A stretch of DNA of 64,000 nt from DT-110 sp030148525 (lineage in GTDB: Bacteria; Bacteroidota; Bacteroidia; Chitinophagales; Saprospiraceae). The stretch lies in NCBI GenBank assembly GCA_965227445.1, contig OZ245751.1, positions 1,798,001 through 1,862,000 of the forward strand, read 5' to 3'. Shown piece by piece: positions 17,616 to 25,624 of this stretch (position 1 is its first letter; every line of letters begins with the position of its first letter). The notes below the pieces were generated by a model. That model was not told the DNA's origin and did not search any database. It saw nothing but the letters and a program-made list of their open reading frames with translations. Made by a program: the position numbers and the translations under genes.

Positions 17616-19965
17616 GCGAATCGTACGCAATCGAACCTTTATTGCGGGCTTGACAACTCTGGGCGTATTCCTATTGTTGGTTTATGCCTGCCAGCCCTCC
17701 GGAGAGCAAATCCAGAGCCAGGGGGGTAATACCCTGCCGGAAACGGTGGACTTCAATTTGCACATTAAGCCCATATTGTCGGACCGTTGCTTTAAATGCC
17801 ACGGTCCCGATCCCAAAACCAGAGAAGGTGATCTGGGGCTGCATACGGAAGAAGCTGCCTTTGCTGCCCTGGGCAAAGACGATCCACATTACGCCATTGT
17901 GCCCGGTGATCCTGAGGCCAGTACGCTCATCCAGCGTATCCATTCAGAGGATCCGCAGGAGGTCATGCCACCACCCGAATCAAATCTTACGCTAACCGAC
18001 TACGAGAAAAAATTGTTGAAAGCATGGGTCGAACAGGGGGCAGTGTGGAAAAAGCACTGGGCCTTTCTGCCACCCGAACAGCCCGAGATTCCCCAACCGG
18101 AGAATCGGGAAGGAGCGATCAATGAGATCGATCTGTTCGTAAGGGCAACTCTGGAACAGAAAGGACTGATGCCTAATCCGGCGGCCTCCAAAGAAGCCCT
18201 GATTCGCCGTTTATCATTCGATCTGCGCGGTATCCCGCCTTCCGTGGAGGAGATCGATGCGTTCCTGGCGGATGAAAAGCCGGGGGCCTACGAACGGCTG
18301 GTCGATGCGTTCCTGGATTCGGATCACTACGCCGAGCGCATGGCCATCGACTGGATGGACTTGGCCCGGTATGCCGACACTCATGGCTATCAGGATGATT
18401 TTGAGCGCACCATGTGGCCCTGGCGCGACTGGGTCATTCATGCCTTTCGGCAAAATATGCCCTACGATCAGTTCGTGACCTGGCAGTTGGCCGGTGACTT
18501 GCTGCCCGACCCAACGCTGGAACAAATTATTGCCACCGGCTTCAACCGCAATCATAAGATCACCGCTGAAGGTGGAGTGATCGACGAAGAATATCGGGTG
18601 GAATACGTAGCCGACCGAGTGGTGACCCTGGGCATTGGCCTGTTGGGCCTAACTATGGAATGTGCCCGCTGCCATGATCACAAATACGACCCCATCAGTC
18701 AGCAGGACTTTTTCTCCACCTTTGCCTTCTTCAATAGCGTACCGGAAAAGGGATTTGTAGCTGAATTGAATGGCAATCCAGGCTACGCTCCCCGACCACA
18801 CGTCACCCTGACGGAAGAGGAAATGACGGAGGTGGTGAGCTTTATCAAAAACCGCGACTCCCTGCCCGAAATCGAATTGATGGTCATGCGCGATATGGCA
18901 GAGCCGCGTCCTTCCTATATTTTAAATCGGGGCCAATACAATCAACCGACCGAGGAGGTTTATCCGGCACCACCGGAAGCCATTATGCCGATGAACGCTG
19001 AGCCCGACAACAATCGCCTGGACCTGGCCGAGTGGTTGTTCGATGAAAAACATCCCCTAACCGCCCGCGTGGCGGTAAATCGTCTGTGGCAGCAGGTTTT
19101 CGGCCAGGGGATCGTAGCCACCCCCTTCGATTTCGGTAATCAGGGGGCTTTACCCACCCATCCGAAATTATTGGATTACCTGGCTATCAAATACCGGGAA
19201 GAAGGCTGGGATATGCAAGCCATGCTTAAGTACATGGTCATGTCGGCTACCTACCGCCAGTCGGTAATGGCTACCGACCGGGAGTTGGAGGTCGATCCTG
19301 AGAACCGGTGGTTGGCGCGCGCATCGCGCATCCGTCTGAAAGGAGAGATGATCCGGGACCAGGCGCTGGCTGCCAGCGGCCTGCTTACGCAAAAAGTCGG
19401 AGGCCCCAGCGTAAAACCCTACCAGCCCCCCGGCCTGTGGGAGGAAACCACCGGTGGCGGTGGCGGCAGTACCGCCCGCTACGTGATGAGTGAGGGAGAA
19501 GACCTGTACCGCAAAAGCTTGTACACCTTTTGGAAGCGAACGGTACCTCCTCCGGGAATGCTCATCCTCGATGCGCCGACACGGGACCTCTGCACCGTCG
19601 AACGGCAAAAGACCAATACGCCACTGCAAGCTCTGCTGTTGCTCAATGACCCTCAGGTGCTGGAAGCCAGTAAAGGTCTAGCCTACCGGGCCTGGAGTGA
19701 AAAAGAAGGAACCCCGACCGAGCGCATCACCTACATGTTCCGACTGGTGACTTCCTTTCAACCCAGTGAAGAGGAACTAAAAGTACTTACGGACTATTTC
19801 GAGACAGAGCTGGCCGTCTTTAAGGAAGACCCCGACCGAGCCGAAGACTATTTATCGAGCGGCATGTACACCTTCCCCGAAGACGTACCAACGGAGACTA
19901 TGGCGGCCTATACCCTGGTTGCCAACACCATTTTCAATGCAGACAAAGCGCTAATTCGCGGATAA
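17608..19965 (+). CDS. PSD1-type lipoprotein: cytochrome c-like domain plus DUF1549 and DUF1553
   Basis: The start at 17608, eight bases inside the preceding gene, gives a signal ending in LLLVYAC, a lipobox. An upstream in-frame ATG lacks this signal. The 785-residue protein opens with a planctomycete-type cytochrome domain (IKPILSDRCFKCHGP near residue 55, a CxxCH heme site, then VMPPPESNLTL near 112). It continues with DUF1549 (RRLSFDLRGIPPS near 200; RMAIDWMDLARYADTHGYQ near 245) and MECARCHDHKYDP near 350, a second CxxCH. DUF1553 follows (NRLWQQVFGQGIVATPFDFG near 490, RQKTNTPLQALLLLNDP near 670). The function of PSD1 proteins is not established. They almost always precede a DUF1501 protein, as here. 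In this operon they may serve redox or oxidative glycan chemistry. Confidence 0.88.
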   Translation: MAKRIVRNRTFIAGLTTLGVFLLLVYACQPSGEQIQSQGGNTLPETVDFNLHIKPILSDRCFKCHGPDPKTREGDLGLHTEEAAFAALGKDDPHYAIVPGDPEASTLIQRIHSEDPQEVMPPPESNLTLTDYEKKLLKAWVEQGAVWKKHWAFLPPEQPEIPQPENREGAINEIDLFVRATLEQKGLMPNPAASKEALIRRLSFDLRGIPPSVEEIDAFLADEKPGAYERLVDAFLDSDHYAERMAIDWMDLARYADTHGYQDDFERTMWPWRDWVIHAFRQNMPYDQFVTWQLAGDLLPDPTLEQIIATGFNRNHKITAEGGVIDEEYRVEYVADRVVTLGIGLLGLTMECARCHDHKYDPISQQDFFSTFAFFNSVPEKGFVAELNGNPGYAPRPHVTLTEEEMTEVVSFIKNRDSLPEIELMVMRDMAEPRPSYILNRGQYNQPTEEVYPAPPEAIMPMNAEPDNNRLDLAEWLFDEKHPLTARVAVNRLWQQVFGQGIVATPFDFGNQGALPTHPKLLDYLAIKYREEGWDMQAMLKYMVMSATYRQSVMATDRELEVDPENRWLARASRIRLKGEMIRDQALAASGLLTQKVGGPSVKPYQPPGLWEETTGGGGGSTARYVMSEGEDLYRKSLYTFWKRTVPPPGMLILDAPTRDLCTVERQKTNTPLQALLLLNDPQVLEASKGLAYRAWSEKEGTPTERITYMFRLVTSFQPSEEELKVLTDYFETELAVFKEDPDRAEDYLSSGMYTFPEDVPTETMAAYTLVANTIFNADKALIRG
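18442..18455 (-). repeat. 14-base hairpin motif, copy 7 (TTTTGCCGAAAGGC)
   Basis: In the PSD1 gene, template strand; coding read HAFRQN. Confidence 0.85.
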
Positions 19966-19975
19966 AACCAGAACT

Positions 19976-21451
19976 ATGAATCCTTTTGAAAAGCGATCCT
20001 TAGAACTTAATCGACGGGCATTTCTGTCGAAGTCGGCAGTCGGGCTTGGCAGTGCTGCCCTGGCATCTTTACTTGGAATGCGGTTTTGGCAACCGGGAGG
20101 AGGTGCTGAGCAGGCGTCAAGTGGCGGTGTGGACGGGGTGCTCAATGCGTTGCATCACGCTCCCAAGGCCAAGCGGGTAATCTATCTATTTCAGAGTGGC
20201 GGCCCCAGTCAGCTGGAGTTGTTTGATTACAAGCCCCTGCTCAATAAACGGCGGGGGGAAGACCTGCCGGAATCGGTACGCGACGGGCAACGTCTGACGG
20301 GTATGACATCCGGACAGGATTCTTTTCCGCTGGTAGGGTCCCAATTCGGTTTTAAGCAATACGGGCAGAGCGGCGCCTGGGTGAGTGACCTGCTGCCATA
20401 TACCAGTCAGGTGGTCGATGAGATGTGTATTGTGAAGTCCATGTATACCGAGGCTATCAACCACGATCCTGCTATCACCTTTTTCCAAACGGGGTCCCAA
20501 CAACCGGGGCGTCCGAGTATTGGTTCCTGGCTTAGCTACGGACTGGGCAGCAGCAACGAAAACCTGCCCGCCTTTACCGTTTTGCTGTCGCGCGGAACGG
20601 GTCGCCCGAACGGGCAACCACTCTACTCACGGCTGTGGGGGAATGGATTCCTGCACAGCCTGCATCAGGGCGTACAATTTCGCTCGGCCAAAGATCCGGT
20701 GCTGTACCTGAACGATCCCGCAGGCCTTGACCGGGCCGGCCGCCGCCGCATGCTCGATCAACTGGAAAAACTCAATGCACTGGAACGCGAACGCACCCAC
20801 GATCCGGAGATCGAAAGTCGCATCGCCCAATACGAGATGGCCTACCGGATGCAAACATCGGTACCGGAAGTCATGAATATCGAAGAGGAGCCCGATCATA
20901 CCTACCAGATGTACGGCCCCGATTCTACCACGCCCGGGACCTTCGCTGCCAATTGCCTGTTGGCCCGCCGCCTTGCTGAGCGCGGAGTGCGGTTTATCCA
21001 GTTGTACCATATGGGGTGGGATCAACACGAGAACTTGCCCGGTGCCATTGAGCGTCAGGCCAAGGACGTTGATCAGGCTTCAGCTGCCCTCATTATGGAC
21101 CTCAAACAACGAGGTATGCTGGAAGATACCCTGGTCATCTGGGGTGGTGAATTTGGACGGACAAACTATTCGCAGGGAACACTGACCGAAACCAACTACG
21201 GTCGCGATCACCATCCGCGTTGCTTTACCATGTGGATGGCCGGTGGAGGTATCAAGCCGGGAATGGTCTACGGAGAGACGGATGACTTCGGTTACAATAT
21301 TACCGATAAGCCCGTGCACGTGCACGACTTTCAGGCTACCATGCTACACCTGCTGGGAATCGATCACGAGAAATTGACCTATAAATATCAGGGACGGCGC
21401 TTCCGCCTGACAGATGTGGAGGGACATATTGTTCACGATATTCTGGCATGA
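19976..21451 (+). CDS. DUF1501 protein (sulfatase/phosphatase-like fold) with Tat signal
   Basis: A 491-residue protein beginning ten bases after the PSD1 gene. Its N-terminus NRRAFLSKSAVGLGSAALA carries a twin-arginine export motif. The body matches DUF1501, related to alkaline-phosphatase-superfamily enzymes: KRVIYLFQSGGPSQLELFDY near 65, MYTEAINHDPAITFFQTGSQ near 155, FIQLYHMGWDQHEN near 340, LVIWGGEFGRTNYSQG near 387, and GRDHHPRCFTMWMAGGGIKP near 410. The H and D residues in the last three segments resemble metal ligands of that superfamily. PSD1/DUF1501 pairs are common in Planctomycetes and some Bacteroidota beside sulfatases and glycosidases; the substrate is unknown. One-base spacing to the next gene. 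Confidence 0.88.
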   Translation: MNPFEKRSLELNRRAFLSKSAVGLGSAALASLLGMRFWQPGGGAEQASSGGVDGVLNALHHAPKAKRVIYLFQSGGPSQLELFDYKPLLNKRRGEDLPESVRDGQRLTGMTSGQDSFPLVGSQFGFKQYGQSGAWVSDLLPYTSQVVDEMCIVKSMYTEAINHDPAITFFQTGSQQPGRPSIGSWLSYGLGSSNENLPAFTVLLSRGTGRPNGQPLYSRLWGNGFLHSLHQGVQFRSAKDPVLYLNDPAGLDRAGRRRMLDQLEKLNALERERTHDPEIESRIAQYEMAYRMQTSVPEVMNIEEEPDHTYQMYGPDSTTPGTFAANCLLARRLAERGVRFIQLYHMGWDQHENLPGAIERQAKDVDQASAALIMDLKQRGMLEDTLVIWGGEFGRTNYSQGTLTETNYGRDHHPRCFTMWMAGGGIKPGMVYGETDDFGYNITDKPVHVHDFQATMLHLLGIDHEKLTYKYQGRRFRLTDVEGHIVHDILA

Positions 21452-21452
21452 T

Positions 21453-22469
21453 ATGAACCGACGCACCTTTTTAGATACCGGATGGAAGGCCATGGCTGCA
21501 TTAGGACTGGTCGATTTCACCCGGCGCGATGAGCTGATCATTGGCCACGGAGACTTTCGCTATACGGTCGATGTGAATTGGGGAGCCCTTAATCCACAAT
21601 ACTATCCTGTCCAGGATTGCCACGAGATGGTCATGGATCGGGATGGACGCATATTTCTGCTGACCAACCACACCAAGAATAACGTCCTGGTCTACGATCA
21701 AAAGGGAAAGCTTTTGGATAGCTGGGGAACGACTTACCCCGGCGCACACGGCCTGACCCTGAGTGAGGAGGGTGGTGAATCTTTCCTGTACATCGCCGAT
21801 AATAACCGGCACGAAGTGATCAAAACCACCCTCGACGGACGGGAAGTGATGGTACTACCTGCACCCCTGGAAAGCTCCGAATACGAAAGAGCCGGGCAAT
21901 ACATTCCAACGGAAACCGCCATTGCTCCCAATGGGGATATCTACGTAGCCGACGGCTACGGGGAACAGCACATACTGCGCTATTCCGCTGCCGGTGAATT
22001 ACTACAGGTGTTCGGAGGCAGGGGCGATGCGGATGATCAATTCCAGAACGCTCACGGGATTTGCCTGGACCAGCGCAATGGGGAGGACTCCCTGCTCATT
22101 ACCGCCCGGCAACAGAACGCATTGAAACGGTTTGATCTGGAAGGGAACCACCTCGAAACCATTCCACTGCCGGGGGCCTTTATTTGTCGTCCGGTGATCC
22201 GTGGCGAGCAGGTGTATCTGGCGACAATCTGGTCGGGAGACGGCAGTTCAAATACTGGTTTTGTATCGGTACTGGATAAACAAAATCGCCTGGTCTCCGC
22301 ACCGGGAGGAGCTACGCCCAGATATCAAGGTGATGCGCTGCGCCCAATGTACCAGGCATTACAAATCTTTCAGCATCCCCACGATGTGTGTGTCGATCAG
22401 GATGAAAACCTCTATGTGGCCCAGTGGAACGCCGGAGCTACCTATCCTATTAAACTGACCCGTGTATGA
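21453..22469 (+). CDS. Exported NHL-repeat beta-propeller protein
   Basis: The start at 21453, one base after the DUF1501 stop, gives MNRRTFLDTGWKAMAALGLV, which carries an RR motif like a Tat signal. The 338-residue protein shows repeated propeller strands: MVMDRDGRIFLLTNHTKNNV near 65, HGLTLSEEGGESFLYIADNN near 95, TAIAPNGDIYVADGYGEQHI near 150, HGICLDQRNGEDSLLITAR near 195, and DVCVDQDENLYVAQWNAGAT near 315. This fits a six-bladed NHL/SMP-30-like fold. Comparable propellers accompany PSD1/DUF1501 genes elsewhere, but no reaction is known. Its stop overlaps the next start as ATGA. The mature protein should be periplasmic. Confidence 0.8.
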   Translation: MNRRTFLDTGWKAMAALGLVDFTRRDELIIGHGDFRYTVDVNWGALNPQYYPVQDCHEMVMDRDGRIFLLTNHTKNNVLVYDQKGKLLDSWGTTYPGAHGLTLSEEGGESFLYIADNNRHEVIKTTLDGREVMVLPAPLESSEYERAGQYIPTETAIAPNGDIYVADGYGEQHILRYSAAGELLQVFGGRGDADDQFQNAHGICLDQRNGEDSLLITARQQNALKRFDLEGNHLETIPLPGAFICRPVIRGEQVYLATIWSGDGSSNTGFVSVLDKQNRLVSAPGGATPRYQGDALRPMYQALQIFQHPHDVCVDQDENLYVAQWNAGATYPIKLTRV

Positions 22470-23248
22470 GACTTCAGTTATTAAGCCTGTTTCTTTTTTT
22501 GTCCGTGGGGTGGGGGAGTGCGCAGGTCTTCACGCTTAGTCCGCCTCAAGTAACCATTGATTCCGTTTTCTTTTGCCGAAAGGCTACCCTGCAAATGGCG
22601 ATGGATTATCCGGGAGTGACTATCCGGTACACTCGTAGTGGCCAATCAGTATCTGCTTCCAGTCCGTTGTACGCAAGCCCCCTGAGCCTTGCTGAGTCTA
22701 CTACGATCAGGGCCCGATGTTTTCATTCTGATTTTCAGGCCAGCCGGGAAGTCGAGATTCAGGTACACAAACTGGACCCGCAAGCTAAGCTGTCCATCCG
22801 GTCCCTCAATCCGGCTCCCAACCCCGCTTATCCCGGCAGCGGTGCAGCGGGGCTGACCGATCAGCAGAAGGGGCGTATGGCCTTTCGAAGCAGCATGGAG
22901 CAATGGACAGGCTGGGAAGCAGATTCCGTGCAAATGGTAGTCAACCTCGATGAGGAGGCAAATGGCAGAACCCTTCGCTGGAGTGCACTGGAAGATCCGG
23001 GGGCCTGGATATTGGGGCCTGCCAAGATTAGGTTATTCCAGGGAGGAAAAGTAATTGGGGAATGGCAGCGCCCGCAAGCACCTGATATGGCAAGTACTTC
23101 CTTTGTTTTTCCCGAGGTTCAGCTACCCAACCAGGTGGCTTCGAGTCCCATTACCGTCACCATTTATGCCACTCGTTTACCCGCTGATCATCCTGGAGCG
23201 GGGCGTCCGGCCTGGATTTTTTTGGATGAAGTCTTTTTGACAAACTGA
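22466..23248 (+). CDS. Secreted CHB_HEX plus discoidin-like two-module protein
   Basis: A 260-residue protein whose ATG overlaps the stop of the preceding gene. Residues 1-20 are a signal peptide ending WGSAQ. Residues about 25-100 form a chitobiase C-terminal-type domain (VTIRYTRSGQSVSASSPLYA). Residues about 105-260 form a beta-sandwich like an F5/8 (discoidin) domain, with GAWILGPAKIRLF near 175 and AWIFLDEVFLTN at the end. There is no catalytic domain. The same two modules form the C-termini of the GH92 gene at 12218, the gene at 23254 and the GH20 gene at 42404. It could therefore be a free sugar-binding or docking subunit. The role is inference; the shared module is seen directly. Confidence 0.7.
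   Translation: MRLQLLSLFLFLSVGWGSAQVFTLSPPQVTIDSVFFCRKATLQMAMDYPGVTIRYTRSGQSVSASSPLYASPLSLAESTTIRARCFHSDFQASREVEIQVHKLDPQAKLSIRSLNPAPNPAYPGSGAAGLTDQQKGRMAFRSSMEQWTGWEADSVQMVVNLDEEANGRTLRWSALEDPGAWILGPAKIRLFQGGKVIGEWQRPQAPDMASTSFVFPEVQLPNQVASSPITVTIYATRLPADHPGAGRPAWIFLDEVFLTN
22571..22584 (+). repeat. 14-base hairpin motif, copy 8 (TTTTGCCGAAAGGC)
   Basis: In the small CHB_HEX gene, coding strand, read as FCRKA, the same peptide as copy 2 in an unrelated protein. Confidence 0.85.
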
Positions 23249-23253
23249 TAATC

Positions 23254-25290
23254 ATGGAGTTACTAGCTCTTAACCTCGCTCGTTTACACCCTTTATTGGT
23301 ACATCTGCCGATAGGTATTCTGTTGTTGGTAGCCGTCATGGAAGGCCTGCAGCGTTGGCAAAAGCACGAAGCATACCGTAGTGCCATTCGATTGGGATTG
23401 ATCCTGGGTACACTGGGAGCTGTGCTGTCCATCGCTACGGGTTGGGCACTAGGCAATGAAGGTGGTTACGGGAAAGAACTGCTCTATCAGCACCGCTGGT
23501 TTGGGGTGGGGGTTGCCGTGGCATCGGTATTTGCACTAATCGGGCACATGGAGGCTACTTCCTGGTTGAAAAGAATATACCCCTACATGCTCATCCTTCT
23601 CGTCCTGGGCATCAGTTGGACGGGGCATCTGGGGGGTGGCCTTACCCACGGAACTGACTACCTCTTTTCGCAGCCTCAGCGCACTGAACGAGTGGCTGAC
23701 CTGAAAGGAGCTGAGGTATTCCCCGTAGTGATCCAACCCATTCTGGATCAGAAATGCGTGAGTTGCCATAAAGAATCGAAATCTAAAGGAGACCTGCTAC
23801 TCACGAATCTGGAAGCTTTTCAGGCAGGAGGTAAAACGGGTTCTTTGATCGATGCGGACTCTTCCACCAACAGCCTGTTGTGGGAACGAATCCACCTGCC
23901 TATGAATCACGATGACCATATGCCTCCGGAAGGTAAACCACAGCTGACTCGGGGCGAGATGGCCATACTGTCCTGGTGGATCGAAGAGGGTGCATGTACG
24001 GATTGCACCGTCGGGGATGTCCCTAACCGGGAAGGTGTGGATGCCTGGCTCGATGCCTATCGGGCAGGGGAGGGAGAAGGGTTTGATCTGCCCGTACCAG
24101 CTGATCGCAAAATTGCCAGGCTGGAATCAAGGGGGATTCGCGTACTTCAATACGCGGAGGACAGCCCCTGGATATCGGTAGATATGGCCCGTAAGGAGAC
24201 GATCGATAAGAAAGACCTGCGTGCATTACGGGCACTAAAAGAGCACATTCGGGACCTGGATGCCAGTTTCAGTGGGCTTACCGACAGGCAAGCCGCCCAA
24301 CTGGCAAATTTCCCCAACCTACTGCGTTTGTTTCTGCAAGGTACTCAGGTGTCGGATGAGGGGGTTAGCAGCCTGAGCAAGCTGGAGCATCTGGAAACCC
24401 TGAACTTATATGCTACGGAAATAACGGCCCAATCCCTGCCTGTATTAGCCGGTATACCGAGTCTGCGCAAGCTGTACCTGTGGCAAACGGACGTACCGTC
24501 AGATCTGGTTGCTGAGGTGCAGGAAGATCACCCCGGACTGTCCATCAACCAGGCTGCTGCAACGGATTCGATCTTCGGTCGTGCGGCCTTGAATCCGCCG
24601 GTCTTAGCGGCGGAGTCCATTCTGATACAGGATGCGGTAACCGTGCGTCTGAAGTCCAACCTGGAGGGTGTTCGTGCCTATTATACGCTCGACGGGAGTG
24701 ATCCGGATACTACGGATGCCGTATTCCCCGATTCCCTGGTGCTGAGCGAATCAGCAATACTAAAAGTCTTTCAAACCAAGGCAGGCTGGGATCCCAGTCC
24801 GATTGTGACCAGGGAGTATCTGAAGGGAGGCATTCCCATTGCCCAAGCCACCTTACAGGCGGAACCTTCGGGTAAATACCAGGGGCAGGGAGCCAAATCC
24901 CTGATGGACTACGAAAAGGGCACAATCAGTTTTACCGACGGTGAATGGCTGGGCTTTGAGGGCAAACACATGACCGTTCGGCTGGACCTGGGAGCTAAGC
25001 AGCAGGTATCGTCGGTATCGGTCAGTGCCTTGTCGGCACCGGGCAGTTGGATATTTTACCCAAAGGGCCTGCGCGTGCGGGGTGATGCTGCTTCCATAGC
25101 TCAGGAAACCTGGCCCAGCGTCGATCAGGAGATCGCCAATGCAGAGATGCAATTCTTTACCCTTTCGTTCGACCCCGTCGAAACCCGCTACCTCGATCTG
25201 GAGGTGATCAGCCCGCTTCGCAACCCGGATTGGCACGCCAATCCCGGTGGGAAGAGCTGGATCTTTATTGACGAAGTACTCGTTAATTAG
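23254..25290 (+). CDS. Membrane DUF2231/cytochrome c/LRR/CHB_HEX/discoidin-like multidomain protein
   Basis: The 678-residue protein starts five bases after its neighbour. Residues 1-150 hold about four membrane helices of DUF2231 type (LHPLLVHLPIGILLLVAVME at 11-30). Residues about 158-250 form a PSD1-like cytochrome c domain (VIQPILDQKCVSCHKESKSK near 160, a CxxCH heme site, and HMPPEGKPQLTRGEMAILSW). Residues about 325-430 have leucine-rich repeats (LRLFLQGTQVSDEGVSSLSK, LETLNLYATEITAQSLPVLA). Residues about 460-530 are a CHB_HEX domain (AYYTLDGSDPDT), and the C-terminus is discoidin-like, ending SWIFIDEVLVN. It is the last gene of the operon. The heme domain facing sugar-binding modules suggests a membrane anchor for an electron-transfer step; this is inference. 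Confidence 0.8.
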   Translation: MELLALNLARLHPLLVHLPIGILLLVAVMEGLQRWQKHEAYRSAIRLGLILGTLGAVLSIATGWALGNEGGYGKELLYQHRWFGVGVAVASVFALIGHMEATSWLKRIYPYMLILLVLGISWTGHLGGGLTHGTDYLFSQPQRTERVADLKGAEVFPVVIQPILDQKCVSCHKESKSKGDLLLTNLEAFQAGGKTGSLIDADSSTNSLLWERIHLPMNHDDHMPPEGKPQLTRGEMAILSWWIEEGACTDCTVGDVPNREGVDAWLDAYRAGEGEGFDLPVPADRKIARLESRGIRVLQYAEDSPWISVDMARKETIDKKDLRALRALKEHIRDLDASFSGLTDRQAAQLANFPNLLRLFLQGTQVSDEGVSSLSKLEHLETLNLYATEITAQSLPVLAGIPSLRKLYLWQTDVPSDLVAEVQEDHPGLSINQAAATDSIFGRAALNPPVLAAESILIQDAVTVRLKSNLEGVRAYYTLDGSDPDTTDAVFPDSLVLSESAILKVFQTKAGWDPSPIVTREYLKGGIPIAQATLQAEPSGKYQGQGAKSLMDYEKGTISFTDGEWLGFEGKHMTVRLDLGAKQQVSSVSVSALSAPGSWIFYPKGLRVRGDAASIAQETWPSVDQEIANAEMQFFTLSFDPVETRYLDLEVISPLRNPDWHANPGGKSWIFIDEVLVN

Positions 25291-25295
25291 ATATC

Positions 25296-25344
25296 AGGTA
25301 TGAGGTATGAGGTATGAGGTATGAGGTATGAGGTTTGAGGTTTG
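25296..25344. repeat. Heptanucleotide tandem repeat (AGGTATG)5 (AGGTTTG)2
   Basis: Five perfect AGGTATG units are followed by two AGGTTTG units, 49 bases in all. The array starts six bases after the stop codon of the operon. It is non-coding. Copy number could vary by slippage. Confidence 0.95.
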
Positions 25345-25372
25345 AGGGAAGTTTTGTTACAATTGAGAGTGT

Positions 25373-25445
25373 TGCCGCTCTTTTTTGTTTGGACACGTTA
25401 CTTTCCCACCAGAACTGATGGCTTTCCAAACAAAAAATAGCGGCA
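25373..25445. repeat. 21-bp inverted repeat with 31-base loop
   Basis: The arms are 25373-25393 and 25425-25445. They begin TGCCGCT and end GTTTGGA, and match at 20 of 21 positions. Each arm contains a run of six T or A. The structure may terminate the plus-strand operon, or be the remnant of a small mobile element. No copy was noticed elsewhere in the window. Confidence 0.85.
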
Positions 25446-25476
25446 GTATACATGATCTTTAGACGAGTACTTTGAC

Positions 25477-25490
25477 TTTTGGCGAAAGCC
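25477..25490 (+). repeat. 14-base hairpin motif, copy 9 (TTTTGGCGAAAGCC), intergenic
   Basis: The only intergenic copy, between the two converging operons, so it cannot be explained by protein sequence. Confidence 0.88.
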
Positions 25491-25536
25491 GAATAAGACC
25501 ATCTTTAATTAAAAATTAAAAATTACAAAATAAAAG

Positions 25537-25563
25537 AGCCGCCCCGGAATGTCCGGAGCGGCT
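25537..25563. terminator. Bidirectional rho-independent terminator
   Basis: An 11-bp stem with one mismatch (AGCCGC-C-CCGG against CCGG-A-GCGGCT) encloses the loop AATGT. AAAA precedes it and TTTT follows it, so it can stop transcription from both the GH2 operon and the converging SusCD operon. Confidence 0.85.
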
Positions 25564-25624
25564 TTTCACATCTCACTAGTTACTGTATGAAACTTAGGTT
25601 TGTTAGTTTTTCGTTTTGAACATA

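Larger units (their letters stand above)
25291..25624. other. Convergent intergenic region, 334 bases, several repeats, no gene
   Basis: This region lies between the ends of the plus-strand GH2 operon and the minus-strand SusCD operon. In order it holds a heptamer tandem repeat, a 21-bp inverted repeat, an intergenic copy of the 14-base hairpin motif (25477-25490), a short AATTAAAAATTAAAAATTAC tract and a bidirectional terminator. Each is listed separately. Confidence 0.7.

Noticed and set aside
25296..25344. Tandem repeats considered as a CRISPR array
   Set aside because: Units are seven bases, contiguous and without spacers; no cas genes are in the window.
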